Positions 6,826-14,666 are shown, numbered from the stretch's first letter. The stretch is DNA of 27,809 nucleotides from Ruminococcus sp. UBA1780 (GCA_002315235.1 DCGK01000076.1:1-27809); one strand, 5' to 3'. Notes: generated from the letters alone by a model not told the origin. Translations and numbers: made by a program.

Positions 6826-9018
6826 ATGCCGATATCTTTAATCCGCAATACAAAAGACAACGCAATGCACGGCACCGATAATGACAGATACACAGGCTGT
6901 CGCATGAAGATGCAGGGTGGAACATGGTTTACCAGAGAAGGTGAACTCAAAGATATCACCGATCTTACATGTGACCGGTGCAAGGAAGTATTTGCAACGA
7001 AGATGATTCGTGAAAGTAATAAAGAAGAACTTCGTATTGCAAAAGAAGAAAAGAAGCGTTTCCAGCGTGCAAAGAAGATGGGCTCCGTAAAGGAAGCAAC
7101 ATACGAAGAATATCTCATGAACAGAGAATCTGAAGAATCAGCAAGAAGGGCAAGCAGAAATGATGCTGCTGTTTCAAGCTCACTGCAGATGCTCAGAGAT
7201 TCAATTCCTTCAGAGCAGGTACCGCAGAATACTCCTGCATATAACTCATACAATTCACAGAGTCAGTACAATTCATACAGCAATTCTGCTCCACAGATAA
7301 CTGCGCCGCAGTCACCGTTTGACCCGTATGCGCAGCCGGCTCAGTCAGTAAGTGCTCCTCAGGGACAGTTTAATCCATATGCACAGTCACAGCAGACTCC
7401 GATAGTAAGTGCACCGCAGGCACCGTTTGATCCGTACGCATATGCACAGCCTGCTCAGACAGTTAGCATTCCTCAGGCGCCGTTTGATCCATACGCACAG
7501 TCACAGCAGACTCCTGTAGTAAGTGTGCCACAGGCACCGTTTGACCCGTATGCATACGCACAGCCTCAGCAGAATACATTTAATTCATTTTCTCAGCCTG
7601 CACCTGATATCACTGTTCAGCAGAATACAGCAGGTGCTCAGTTTGAAAACGCCGGTGTACAGGCTCCTGCTGATGAAACACCAACTCCTCAGTTCCAGGA
7701 ATATACCGGTGCAGCATCAATCAGCACACCTGCGGACAACAGTGTTTCACCTATGGCTTCATCAGATGATGATTTCCTTTCACAGTTCATGGTTAAGCCT
7801 GCTCCTGCTCAGGAAGCAGAACCGGCAGCCCCTTCATCATCTGTTACTGCAGAAAACATAGTAAGTGCTACTGATGATATTCTTTCACAGTTCAATATCG
7901 GTTCAAATCTTGCAGAAAATACAGCACCTGTACAGCCGGCTCCGACTGCAGCAAGAGCTGATGCTTCCTCATTCTTTAACGACAGTATTCCTGTTATCGG
8001 CGCTGAATATGCCGGCGCATCATCAGTAAACTCTGTAGTTACAGAATTTGGTTCACTTAATATTACAGAAGAACCAAAGGATGATTTTGTTGTACCTAAT
8101 GTTCCGGTTTACCAGCCGGGCGGCAATACATATGTTTCATCAGGATACGGCAATTCTGTTTCATCACTCGTTGACGATTTTGCATCGTCATCTGCTCCGG
8201 CACCTGAAAGCACAAACAGCTTTATGAACAATACACCTGCTTTTATTGATGATGACATATTAAACGGATTCGGAGAAGCGGCGTCATACAACAGTACAAG
8301 TATGACTTCCTCATTAATGATGGACAGCTTTGAAACTCCTTCACAGTCAGCACCGACAATGGGCGGATTTGAATCAGTATCACCGGTACAGCCTGCAGCA
8401 CCGGCAATGGGCGGATTTGACACAGTATCACCGGTACAGCCTGCAGCACCAGCAATGGGTGGCTTCGGAGCAGCACCGGTACAGCCTAATACATACGGAA
8501 CTCAGCAGAACAGCTTTGGTCAGCCTAATATGTATCAGCAGCCAGCTGCAAATGCATATCAGAATCCATATGCTGCTCCTGTACAGTCTAATACTCAGGG
8601 ATTCCAGATGCCTCAGGGCTTTGGCGCGCCTGTTCAGCAGCCAGTTGCAGCAGCTCAGCCGTTTAACCCTCCTCCGAAGCAGGCACCGGTTCAGACACCT
8701 GTATTTGGCGGCCCTGGCGCAACAGCTGATTCAATTGAAGATGCACTTCGTCAGCTTGGACAGGAAGTTCAGTCAGAAAATAATAACCAGATGCCTGAAA
8801 AGGAAGAAATCACACCTGATTTCGTAGCTTATGTTCCTTCATCAAGCAAGGTACTTCATACAAGCGCTCCTTCAGCTTCTTCAGCTAACGCTCCTAAGCG
8901 TCCGGTTTCAGCAAGAGAAGCAAAGCAGCTTGCCAAGATTGATGCCAAGTTCAAAAAGGATCTTATTTCAAGAGGTTTCAATCCGACTGAAATCAAGAAC
9001 GGCAGAAGAGGCAAGTAA
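6826..9018 (+). CDS. Large low-complexity Pro/Gln/Ala-rich protein of unknown function (730 aa)
   Basis: ATG follows AGGAGGT by 7 bases. Residues 1-60 look folded, with Cys25 and a CDRC pair (Cys49, Cys52) that could form a small zinc ribbon. Residues 62-115 are charged and helical (EEL, KEEKKRFQRAKK). Residues about 130-690 are low-complexity and almost surely disordered. They carry PFDPYA repeats spaced by AQ-, QQTP- and VSxPQ-rich linkers (about 164-250), three MGGF repeats separated by SPVQPAAPA (about 512-552), and short acidic-hydrophobic motifs DDFLSQF, DDILSQF and DDILNGF near residues 315, 351 and 476. The C-terminal 30 residues are basic (KRPVSAREAKQLAK, then RGFNPTEIKNGRRGK). No signal peptide or membrane segment, so it is cytoplasmic. 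It is monocistronic with a strong promoter and terminator. I do not recognise the family; a scaffold-like role is only a guess. Confidence 0.85.
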   Translation: MPISLIRNTKDNAMHGTDNDRYTGCRMKMQGGTWFTREGELKDITDLTCDRCKEVFATKMIRESNKEELRIAKEEKKRFQRAKKMGSVKEATYEEYLMNRESEESARRASRNDAAVSSSLQMLRDSIPSEQVPQNTPAYNSYNSQSQYNSYSNSAPQITAPQSPFDPYAQPAQSVSAPQGQFNPYAQSQQTPIVSAPQAPFDPYAYAQPAQTVSIPQAPFDPYAQSQQTPVVSVPQAPFDPYAYAQPQQNTFNSFSQPAPDITVQQNTAGAQFENAGVQAPADETPTPQFQEYTGAASISTPADNSVSPMASSDDDFLSQFMVKPAPAQEAEPAAPSSSVTAENIVSATDDILSQFNIGSNLAENTAPVQPAPTAARADASSFFNDSIPVIGAEYAGASSVNSVVTEFGSLNITEEPKDDFVVPNVPVYQPGGNTYVSSGYGNSVSSLVDDFASSSAPAPESTNSFMNNTPAFIDDDILNGFGEAASYNSTSMTSSLMMDSFETPSQSAPTMGGFESVSPVQPAAPAMGGFDTVSPVQPAAPAMGGFGAAPVQPNTYGTQQNSFGQPNMYQQPAANAYQNPYAAPVQSNTQGFQMPQGFGAPVQQPVAAAQPFNPPPKQAPVQTPVFGGPGATADSIEDALRQLGQEVQSENNNQMPEKEEITPDFVAYVPSSSKVLHTSAPSASSANAPKRPVSAREAKQLAKIDAKFKKDLISRGFNPTEIKNGRRGK

Positions 9019-9055
9019 TAAAAGCAGAGCTTTGAAAGCACCTTTTATGACTATG

Positions 9056-9099
9056 TATAGTGAATGCGGAAAATAAAACCGCATTCACTATATTTTTTT
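9056..9099 (+). terminator. Terminator after the disordered protein
   Basis: Perfect 14-base stem (TATAGTGAATGCGG with CCGCATTCACTATA) and a T run at 9093-9099. The stem arms also match the recurring GTGAAYGC motif of this window. Confidence 0.92.
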
Positions 9100-9176
9100 G
9101 TCCTGGACATCTGATAACATCAGCATGCGGAAATCATACTTCGTAAGCCGTTATTTATTCATTGTAACCTTAAAAT

Positions 9177-9215
9177 AAAAAAAAGCCCGCTGAAGTGCGT
9201 CTGACTTCAGCGGGC
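9177..9215 (-). terminator. Terminator of the manA-glcK operon
   Basis: GCCCGCTGAAG pairs with CTTCAGCGGGC (11-base stem, 9-base loop), followed on the minus strand by eight T. Confidence 0.93.
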
Positions 9216-9239
9216 CTTGATTTAAGCAGAACTCTGAAA

Positions 9240-10202
9240 TTATTTGCTTACTGCATTTCCGAGGAATGCGGCACCAATGATACCGGCATCGTTTCCAAGC
9301 TTGGCGATAACGATATCTGTATTCTTTGCGAGTGTTCTTGTGTATACTTCCTTGTTTACAAGTTCCTTTACAGGGAGAAGGAGAGTATCGCCTTCGTTGC
9401 ATACACCGCCGCCGATGCAGAGAACATCAGGCTGGAAAATATTAATGATGTTTGTGATGCCGGCAGCAAGATATTTGATATACTTGTCAACTACTTCGCT
9501 GGCACTCTTGTCGCCTGCGCGCATAGCATCGAATGATGTTCTTGCAGTAACCTTGCCGTTCTTTTCTTCAGCAAGCTTCCACATAACGCTGTTTTTGTCA
9601 GCATCCATGGCTTCTCTGGACATTCTGATAAGTCCTGTTGCGGAAGAATATACCTCGAAGCAGCCCTTGCGTCCGCATGTACACTGAGGTCCGTTTACTT
9701 CGATAATTGTGTGGCCAAGTTCTGCGCCGGCCATGTTTGAACCTGAATAGATTTTGCCGTCGATAATTATGCCGCCGCCTACGCCTGTACCGAGTGTAAC
9801 ACATACAGCGTTTACAGCACCCTTTGCAGCACCTGCTACGAATTCACCGTATGCTGCTGCATTTGCATCGTTTTCGATATATACCGGCTTGTCTATATAC
9901 TTGTGTATGTATTCGGCCATAGGAACATTGTCAAAGCCAAGGTTGTTTGAATATACAATAACACCGTTTGCGTTGTCTGCAATACCCGGTGTGCCTATAC
10001 CAATCCATTCAATCTGATCCATTGTAAGATCAGCCTTTTTAACAGCTTCAATAGCTGTCTTTGCCATATCTTCAGCGATTTCTGAAGCAGGACGCGGACA
10101 GTTTGTTTTTGTTGATGCCTTTGAAATTATTTCGTAGTTTTCGTTAACTACACCTGCAGCGATATTTGTACCGCCAAGGTCAATACCTACATAGTATTTC
10201 AT
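9240..10202 (-). CDS. glcK: ROK-family glucokinase (320 aa)
   Basis: Phosphorylates glucose with ATP to glucose-6-phosphate in the cytoplasm. ROK hallmarks: ATP-phosphate loop DLGGTN (residues 8-13), ENDANAAAYGE with catalytic Asp112, GTGVGGGI loop (about 138-145), ELGHTII with zinc ligand His164, and the CTCGRKGCFE zinc motif with Cys174, Cys176 and Cys181 followed by Glu183. Length is typical. Start codon ATG follows GGAGG by 8 bases. It is the second gene of an operon, 15 bases after manA, and has its own terminator. ROK proteins can also act on mannose, fructose or N-acetylated sugars; glucokinase fits best because there is no helix-turn-helix domain and the sequence matches Firmicute GlcK. 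Confidence 0.93.
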   Translation of the reverse strand: MKYYVGIDLGGTNIAAGVVNENYEIISKASTKTNCPRPASEIAEDMAKTAIEAVKKADLTMDQIEWIGIGTPGIADNANGVIVYSNNLGFDNVPMAEYIHKYIDKPVYIENDANAAAYGEFVAGAAKGAVNAVCVTLGTGVGGGIIIDGKIYSGSNMAGAELGHTIIEVNGPQCTCGRKGCFEVYSSATGLIRMSREAMDADKNSVMWKLAEEKNGKVTARTSFDAMRAGDKSASEVVDKYIKYLAAGITNIINIFQPDVLCIGGGVCNEGDTLLLPVKELVNKEVYTRTLAKNTDIVIAKLGNDAGIIGAAFLGNAVSK

Positions 10203-10217
10203 TTGAAAAACCTCCGT

Positions 10218-11171
10218 TTAGTCAATTCTTGTTTTTATAATAAAGCAGTTTCCTCTGATGGAATATCTGCCATAACCAGCTGGTATAAAAATGCTGTCAC
10301 CCTTTTTAAGAGCCATTGAACAGTTGCTTCCTGCAAGCACTGCATTTCCTTCGGTAACAAGAAGATGCTCGAAGGATGTAGTGTCCGTATTAAGCTCAGC
10401 CTCATCTCTGATGTCAAGAAGATGTGCCGTAAAACAGCTGCATGAAGAAAGAAGCTGTGAACTGTAGCCTTTATGCTGTTCTGCAGGGCTAATCTGATAT
10501 GGTTCGGCAGGTGAAAGCGCTGTGACATCACATGCCTTGTCAATATGAAGTTCTCTGGTTTTGCCGTCTCTGTCGGTTCTGCCATAGTCATAAATGCGAT
10601 AGGTTGTGTTTGAATTCTGCTGTATTTCTGCAAGAAGAATTCCCTTGCCTATAGCGTGCAGAGTACCTGACTTAATAAAAAAAACGTCACCCTTTTTTAC
10701 CTTAACGCTTTTCACATAATCAAGGAGAGTATTATCCCTGATACTTTTGTAAAACTCGTCTTTTGTTATTTCTTCCCTGAAACCGTAAAGCAGGGTTGCG
10801 TCTTCCTCACAGTCAATTATGTACCACATCTCAGTTTTTCCGTAGCCGCCGTCATTGAGCATTGCGTAGCTGTCATCGGGGTGAACCTGAACAGACAGCT
10901 TGTCAGCTGCATCAATAAGCTTGATGAGTACGGGAAATGAATCGAACCGTTCACAGTTTGAGCCCAGTACAGACTTTCCCGATTCAGAAATATAGTCATT
11001 TAAAGTTTTTTCAGAGTTTTCAATGTATGAAAGACCGTCTTCATGACATGAAAGTTCCCAGCTTTCGGCGATTTTTTCAAAGTCGCATTCTTTTCCGAAA
11101 TCATCACGAAGTCTGGTTCCTCCCCATAAATATTCCTTAAAGGCGGGTTTTAGTCTGAGTGGTGAAATCAA
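10218..11171 (-). CDS. manA: Mannose-6-phosphate isomerase, class I (317 aa)
   Basis: Interconverts mannose-6-phosphate and fructose-6-phosphate. Type I cupin fold of the short bacterial form: YLWGG near residue 14, metal-site residues in QVHPDD (Gln95, His97) and KTEMWYI (Glu114), then GTLHAIGKG with His172 and the following IQQNSNTTYRIYDYGR signature. The start is TTG at 11171: a stop codon lies three codons upstream in frame, no ATG is available near the N terminus, and AAGGGG sits about 10 bases before it. Promoter at 11212-11240. Together with glcK it feeds mannose and glucose into glycolysis, and could act on sugars released from mannan-containing oligosaccharides. Confidence 0.93.
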   Translation of the reverse strand: MISPLRLKPAFKEYLWGGTRLRDDFGKECDFEKIAESWELSCHEDGLSYIENSEKTLNDYISESGKSVLGSNCERFDSFPVLIKLIDAADKLSVQVHPDDSYAMLNDGGYGKTEMWYIIDCEEDATLLYGFREEITKDEFYKSIRDNTLLDYVKSVKVKKGDVFFIKSGTLHAIGKGILLAEIQQNSNTTYRIYDYGRTDRDGKTRELHIDKACDVTALSPAEPYQISPAEQHKGYSSQLLSSCSCFTAHLLDIRDEAELNTDTTSFEHLLVTEGNAVLAGSNCSMALKKGDSIFIPAGYGRYSIRGNCFIIKTRID

Positions 11172-11211
11172 ATGTATTCAGCCCCTTTATTTACGTGAGA
11201 AATCATCTATA

Positions 11212-11240
11212 ATTCTATCACAGAAAACCCTAAAAGTCAA
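11212..11240 (-). promoter_or_regulatory. Promoter of manA-glcK
   Basis: On the minus strand TTGACT (11235-11240), 17-base spacer, TAGAAT (11212-11217), about 41 bases upstream of the TTG start of manA. Confidence 0.8.
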
Positions 11241-11308
11241 TGAAAAATGCGGTTATGTTCAGCAGGACAGACTGACGGAATTCCGCAGAGCACAGATTGA
11301 ACTGAACA

Positions 11309-11367
11309 AAAGAAACCGCTGACCGGATTCCAGTTATACGGGCTGGTATCTGATCAGCGATTTCTTT
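11309..11367 (-). terminator. Hairpin upstream of the manA promoter, probable terminator
   Basis: On the minus strand the 11352-11367 and 11309-11324 arms pair over 16 bases with two G-U wobbles, with a smaller CCAG/CTGG stem inside the loop; TGTTC follows after a T run at the base of the stem. It would stop transcripts coming from the riboswitch promoter before they reach manA. Confidence 0.55.
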
Positions 11368-11580
11368 GAATAATTAGGAAAAATTAGAATTAAATGAAGT
11401 TTTTTGAATGTTTTAAGAATTTTTAGGATTTTGAATTTTTAGAATTTTTTGAAAATTAGAATTTTGAATGATTTAAGAATTTTGAATTTTTTGAAATTTG
11501 TGTTTGTTTTTGAATTACAGTTTTGAATTTTTAGGTTTTTAAGAATTTTTAGAAATTTGAAAAATGTTTTTGTTTTGCAG
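11365..11580. repeat. C-depleted AT-rich tract with degenerate 60-base tandem repeats
   Basis: The plus strand has no C from 11365 to 11517 and only one more, at 11518, before 11578. Units beginning near 11401, 11461 and 11521 are each 60 bases; the first 20 bases of units one and two match at 18 of 20 positions (TTTTGAATG-TTTAAGAAT core), and units two and three share TTTTTG...CAG ends. GAATTTTT and TTAAGAAT motifs recur throughout. No coding frame is open across it. Confidence 0.65.
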
Positions 11581-11647
11581 TTGTTTTCATTAAGGTTGGA
11601 AAATTCGAAATTCAGATTTAAGATACAATGTAGGGAAAATCTGAAGT

Positions 11648-11663
11648 GATGACCTCCGTCATC
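11648..11663 (-). promoter_or_regulatory. Hairpin presenting a Shine-Dalgarno sequence
   Basis: On the minus strand GATGAC-GGAG-GTCATC: the loop and first stem base give GGAGG. A 14-codon ORF begins with the ATG inside the left arm (MTEVITSDFPYIVS); no longer ORF starts downstream at a suitable distance. It lies 3' of the riboswitch and its terminator, so it could be part of an expression platform or a leader peptide site. Confidence 0.4.
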
Positions 11664-11730
11664 GTGGGTTATATAAAGGAAAGAACATTCCCGACATAAG
11701 TCCGGGTAGAAATAAACCGTAAACTTTCGT

Positions 11731-11755
11731 AAAAAAAGCTGAGCTCAATGCTTTT
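11731..11755 (-). terminator. Terminator downstream of the riboswitch
   Basis: On the minus strand AAAAGC pairs with GCTTTT around a 10-base loop and continues into a run of seven T. Directly upstream a 9-base perfect hairpin (11759-11767 with 11780-11788) and a 7-base stem (11789-11795 with 11825-11831) separate it from the aptamer. TTCCGGA (11754-11760) can alternatively pair with TCCGGAA (11816-11822), a possible switching element. Confidence 0.65.
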
Positions 11756-11837
11756 CCGGACGGTTTCGGCTTCGGTATTGAAACCGTCTGCTGTCTGTAT
11801 GGTACCGGCTGTACATCCGGAACGGACAGCATATACG

Positions 11838-11952
11838 AAAGCAGGCAACTGGCTGACAATTGCTGAACCTTGTAAAGAATGAATGGTGAAATGTTGTTCA
11901 GTTTAGCCCCTCTAGTTTTGCGTCACTGCCTTTCAGCAGCTTTGCCGCTAAT
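11838..11952 (-). ncRNA. Cyclic-di-GMP-I (GEMM-I) riboswitch aptamer
   Basis: Read on the minus strand. P1 forms between AGCGGCAA (11942-11949) and TTGCCTGCT (11840-11848). Next comes the CTGCT-GAAA-GGCAG hairpin with its GNRA tetraloop, then the invariant GACGCAAA, a GGGGCTAA segment in the place of the consensus GGGCCUAA, a P3 hairpin with CTGAAC/GTTCAG arms (11896-11901 with 11863-11868), and the 3' AGCCAGTTGCC that closes the fold. Order and spacing match class I cyclic-di-GMP sensors. A strong promoter lies 30 bases upstream (11981-12009). What it controls is unclear: no ORF follows for 650 bases, then manA-glcK on the same strand. Confidence 0.87.
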
Positions 11953-11980
11953 CAAACGTTTCATTTCCTTCAATGATGTT

Positions 11981-12009
11981 AGTATAACATGAAATGCGTT
12001 TATTGTCAA
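11981..12009 (-). promoter_or_regulatory. Promoter of the riboswitch RNA
   Basis: On the minus strand TTGACA (12004-12009), 17-base spacer, TATACT (11981-11986). Predicted start near 11974, about 25 bases before the aptamer. Confidence 0.8.
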
Positions 12010-12109
12010 TAGAATTTTGATAAAAAACTATCGATTTATATAAATTGTATATATGAAAATGGCATCTATAAAGCATGATGCACAAATGAGACTCCGGGAG
12101 ATTAATGAG

Positions 12110-12138
12110 TTGAAATAACCTGTGAAATATGGTATGAT
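12110..12138 (+). promoter_or_regulatory. Promoter of the DUF2079 gene
   Basis: TTGAAA at 12110-12115, 17-base spacer, TATGAT at 12133-12138. A perfect inverted repeat TTGCAT-G-ATGCAA at 12151-12163 lies just after the predicted start and could be an operator. Confidence 0.7.
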
Positions 12139-12226
12139 TATTGTACATGCTTGCATGATGCAATGCAAATACAATTAATTGCAGTGAAAGTTATCTGGCT
12201 TTTGCTGTTTGTTACGGAGGTTGGTT

Positions 12227-14326
12227 ATGTCAGATAAACTGAAGGTTTCAAACGAACAGACTGATGAACAGGAATCAGCTGCATGTACTGAAACTTCTGA
12301 AAATATTACATCCGGGACGAGTCCTGAATCTGATTTACAGACTGCGGATATGCAGGAAGATTCCGGATATGATGTCCCGGAAGAACCGCAGGAGGACAAG
12401 CCGGGTGATACTGTCGGTGCAGCTGCTGTAAAGCCGAAGTCATTCAGACAGAGGATAGATGACCTTGAAACGCTGGTGGCCGGATTTATTGCCGAAAACA
12501 ATATTATGGCCAGATTTATCGGCCTTTTCCTTATTTTCAGCTCAGGTGTATTTATCGGAAATTACCGCAGGGAACCGAGAACGGAAAAGTTCAGGGTTGA
12601 ATGGGGAGACAGGGTTGAGTCCAGAGACTGGACAGATTATTCCGATTCAGTCAGCTTCGGAAAAATGGCATTTTTTATTGTGCTTGTTTTTGCTGCAGTA
12701 TCTCTGCTGAGACATTTTTTACCGAAGTTAAGAAAAATCAATCTGGACGGGTACATACTTGTAACAGGAGTTATGATGTTCGGTATATGTGCTCTCTGGA
12801 GAAACAACTCTGATTATTTCTATCTGGCGTTTGCATTCGGAATAATTGCAGTGTCGCTGATACTGCTTGCCGCATTTCTGAAGGCAGAGGATTTCGGTGA
12901 ACTGAAAAAAGTTCCGAACACAGTTCTGATACCGGTGATGGGTGCGTGTGCTGCCGGTGTTGCTCTTTTCGTTGCAATGACTACTATTTTCAAGCACAAA
13001 GTGTATTTTACGGCTGTATATGACCTGGGAATATTTACTCAGATGTATCATTCGATTATTACTGATTTCACCCAGAATACAACATGCGAAAGAGGTTATG
13101 TGCTTTCTCATTTTGCTGTTCATTTTTCACCTATATACTATGTTCTTGCACCTGTATATATGCTGTTCCCTTCAGCTGAAACCCTTCTCGCATCACAGGC
13201 GGTTCTTGCAGTAAGCGGATTTATTCCTCTGTATCTTATCTGCAGAAGACGTAATTTTTCAGATATTATGTCATTTATGTTCACACTTGTGTACATATTC
13301 TCAGCATCGGTTACTTCACCGTGCTACTACGAATTTCACGAGAATGCATTTCTTCCGCCGCTGCTCATGTGGTTTTTCTATGCAATAGAAAAAAACAGCA
13401 CCGTCATGATGTACATAACCATGGTGCTCGTTCTTATGGTTAAGGAAGATGCTGCGCTCTATGTTATGTGTATTGCCCTTTATCTTGTTTTCAGCGGCAG
13501 AAGCAGAAAACACGGCATTGTGATGTTCCTTGCAACTGCGGCACTGTTCGTAAATGTTCTTTCCCTTATGAGCAAATACGGTGAAGGGGCAATGACAAAC
13601 AGAACCTTCGGAAATCTCATGAAAAACTATGACGGAGGGTTCGGAGAGGTAATTAAAACTGCTCTGACAAATCCTATGTATTTTATACAGCAGTGTTTTG
13701 CAAATGACGGACTTGAGAAGTTAGTATTTATAATAGTTATGCTTCTTCCGCTTCTTTTCATGCCGTTTATTACAAAGAAGGCTTCGGTACTTCTTCTTGT
13801 GGTTCCGTTTATTATAATGAATCTGGCAAGCGGATATGCCTATGCATCTAAGTTTGACTATCAGTATGTATTCGGTACTACAGCATGTCTTATTTATGCA
13901 GCGCTTGTTAATGTTTCTGAGTTTGACGCAAAAACAAGAAGAACTGTCATTCCTCTGATGGCTGTCGCGTCTGTCCTTATGTTTACAGCATGCGACATAA
14001 ACAAGCTTTACTATGCAGACGTATATGACAGATACAAAGAGGTAAATGAAAGAAAGGCTTCGATACTTGCCGCTGTTCCGGAGGACGGCTCGGTACTTGC
14101 GACTCCGTTCCTTATTCCTCACCTTGCAAACAGAGATGAGCTTTACATACTTGATGAAGGCACTTCCGCAAATGAAGACACTTCTGACTTTGTTGTTTTT
14201 GAAGACCATCAGGATGAGTGGATTCTGAAAAAGCGTGAAATGCTCGAATCTGAAGGATATACAGTTTACAAAGAGGCTGAAGGAGTAATTGTTATTTACG
14301 TCAGCCCTGAATATGAAATAAAATAA
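12227..14326 (+). CDS. DUF2079 polytopic membrane protein (699 aa)
   Basis: Start is ATG 12227, with GGAGG 6 bases upstream; an in-frame TTG at 12209 would place that ribosome site inside the gene. Residues 1-80 are acidic and hydrophilic, probably disordered and cytoplasmic. From about residue 90 a dozen or so membrane segments follow. The DUF2079 signature is clear: AVYDLGIFTQMYHSI, then SHFAVHFSPIYYVLAPVYMLFPS, the ASQAVLAVSGFIPLYLICRR segment and YYEFHENAFLPPLL, with MVKEDAALYVM after. The C-terminal 120 residues are a soluble outer domain. The fold resembles GT-C glycosyltransferases, but function is not established, so no reaction is assigned. Confidence 0.88.
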   Translation: MSDKLKVSNEQTDEQESAACTETSENITSGTSPESDLQTADMQEDSGYDVPEEPQEDKPGDTVGAAAVKPKSFRQRIDDLETLVAGFIAENNIMARFIGLFLIFSSGVFIGNYRREPRTEKFRVEWGDRVESRDWTDYSDSVSFGKMAFFIVLVFAAVSLLRHFLPKLRKINLDGYILVTGVMMFGICALWRNNSDYFYLAFAFGIIAVSLILLAAFLKAEDFGELKKVPNTVLIPVMGACAAGVALFVAMTTIFKHKVYFTAVYDLGIFTQMYHSIITDFTQNTTCERGYVLSHFAVHFSPIYYVLAPVYMLFPSAETLLASQAVLAVSGFIPLYLICRRRNFSDIMSFMFTLVYIFSASVTSPCYYEFHENAFLPPLLMWFFYAIEKNSTVMMYITMVLVLMVKEDAALYVMCIALYLVFSGRSRKHGIVMFLATAALFVNVLSLMSKYGEGAMTNRTFGNLMKNYDGGFGEVIKTALTNPMYFIQQCFANDGLEKLVFIIVMLLPLLFMPFITKKASVLLLVVPFIIMNLASGYAYASKFDYQYVFGTTACLIYAALVNVSEFDAKTRRTVIPLMAVASVLMFTACDINKLYYADVYDRYKEVNERKASILAAVPEDGSVLATPFLIPHLANRDELYILDEGTSANEDTSDFVVFEDHQDEWILKKREMLESEGYTVYKEAEGVIVIYVSPEYEIK

Positions 14327-14335
14327 TAGTAAAAT

Positions 14336-14367
14336 ACCGGCGTAAACTGCCTGACAGCTGCGCCGGT
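14336..14367 (+). promoter_or_regulatory. Hairpin between DUF2079 gene and small acidic gene
   Basis: ACCGGCG pairs perfectly with CGCCGGT around an 18-base loop. There is no T run, so it is likelier to be an mRNA processing or stability element in a shared transcript than a full terminator. Confidence 0.5.
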
Positions 14368-14393
14368 ACATATACAGAAAGGAAGTTTTAATT

Positions 14394-14648
14394 ATGGGAT
14401 TTAATCTTGAAGAAATGGCTGCAAATATGGGTATTGATGCAGAAGCAGTAAGAAAGGCTGCAGCATCAGGAGATTTTGCAGGTGCAATGGACAGTGTTGC
14501 AGGCGCTCTTTCAGACAAAGGCATCGATGTTAAGGATCTTATGAGCAAGGTTGACATGAACAAGGTTATGGAAATGGCTAAGGATGTTGATCTTAAGGAT
14601 ATGAGTCCTGAAAAGATGAAGGAAATGGCTGAAAAGCTTATGGGCTGA
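14394..14648 (+). CDS. Small acidic helical protein of unknown function (84 aa)
   Basis: ATG follows AAAGGAAG. The protein is Met-, Asp- and Lys-rich and predicted almost wholly helical, with heptad-like repeats of the type DVKDLMSKVDMNKVMEMAKD and a DMSPEKMKEMAEKLMG end. No cysteine, signal or membrane segment. C-ending and AAG codons suggest good expression. It sits 67 bases after the DUF2079 gene and ends just before a strong bidirectional terminator. I do not recognise the family. Confidence 0.8.
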   Translation: MGFNLEEMAANMGIDAEAVRKAAASGDFAGAMDSVAGALSDKGIDVKDLMSKVDMNKVMEMAKDVDLKDMSPEKMKEMAEKLMG

Positions 14649-14666
14649 TAAGTCCGGTACACAGAT

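Larger units (their letters stand above)
11172..12226. other. Gene-free kilobase with regulatory RNA elements
   Basis: No convincing protein gene in either strand. From right to left it holds the divergent promoters at 12110-12138 (plus) and 11981-12009 (minus), a cyclic-di-GMP-I aptamer, two hairpins, a terminator at 11731-11755, a Shine-Dalgarno-containing hairpin at 11648-11663, a C-depleted AT-rich tract at 11365-11580, a hairpin at 11309-11367, and the manA promoter. The base composition of 11365-11600 is clearly unlike all neighbouring genes. Confidence 0.7.

Noticed and set aside
6826..9018. Several long alternative-frame and antisense open frames inside the disordered-protein gene and the binding-protein gene
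   Set aside because: They come from repetitive, stop-poor codons (GCA, CAG, TCA) of the real genes, have no ribosome sites and encode low-complexity nonsense.
11239..11373. Possible decayed gene on the plus strand (NEKCGYVQQDRLTEFRRAQ, then a stop, then YTGWYLISDFFE and a second stop)
   Set aside because: It has no start or ribosome site, contains an internal stop, and most of its length is explained by the minus-strand hairpin at 11309-11367 and the edge of the manA promoter.
11640..11720. RNase P RNA or tmRNA in the structured kilobase
   Set aside because: An AAGGAAAG and a GTCCGGG segment look vaguely similar, but the order, spacing and conserved cores of these RNAs are absent.
11659..11859. 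66-codon open frame on the minus strand
   Set aside because: It begins inside the riboswitch P1/P3 region, has no ribosome site, and runs through the terminator and two hairpins; the RNA structures explain the sequence better.
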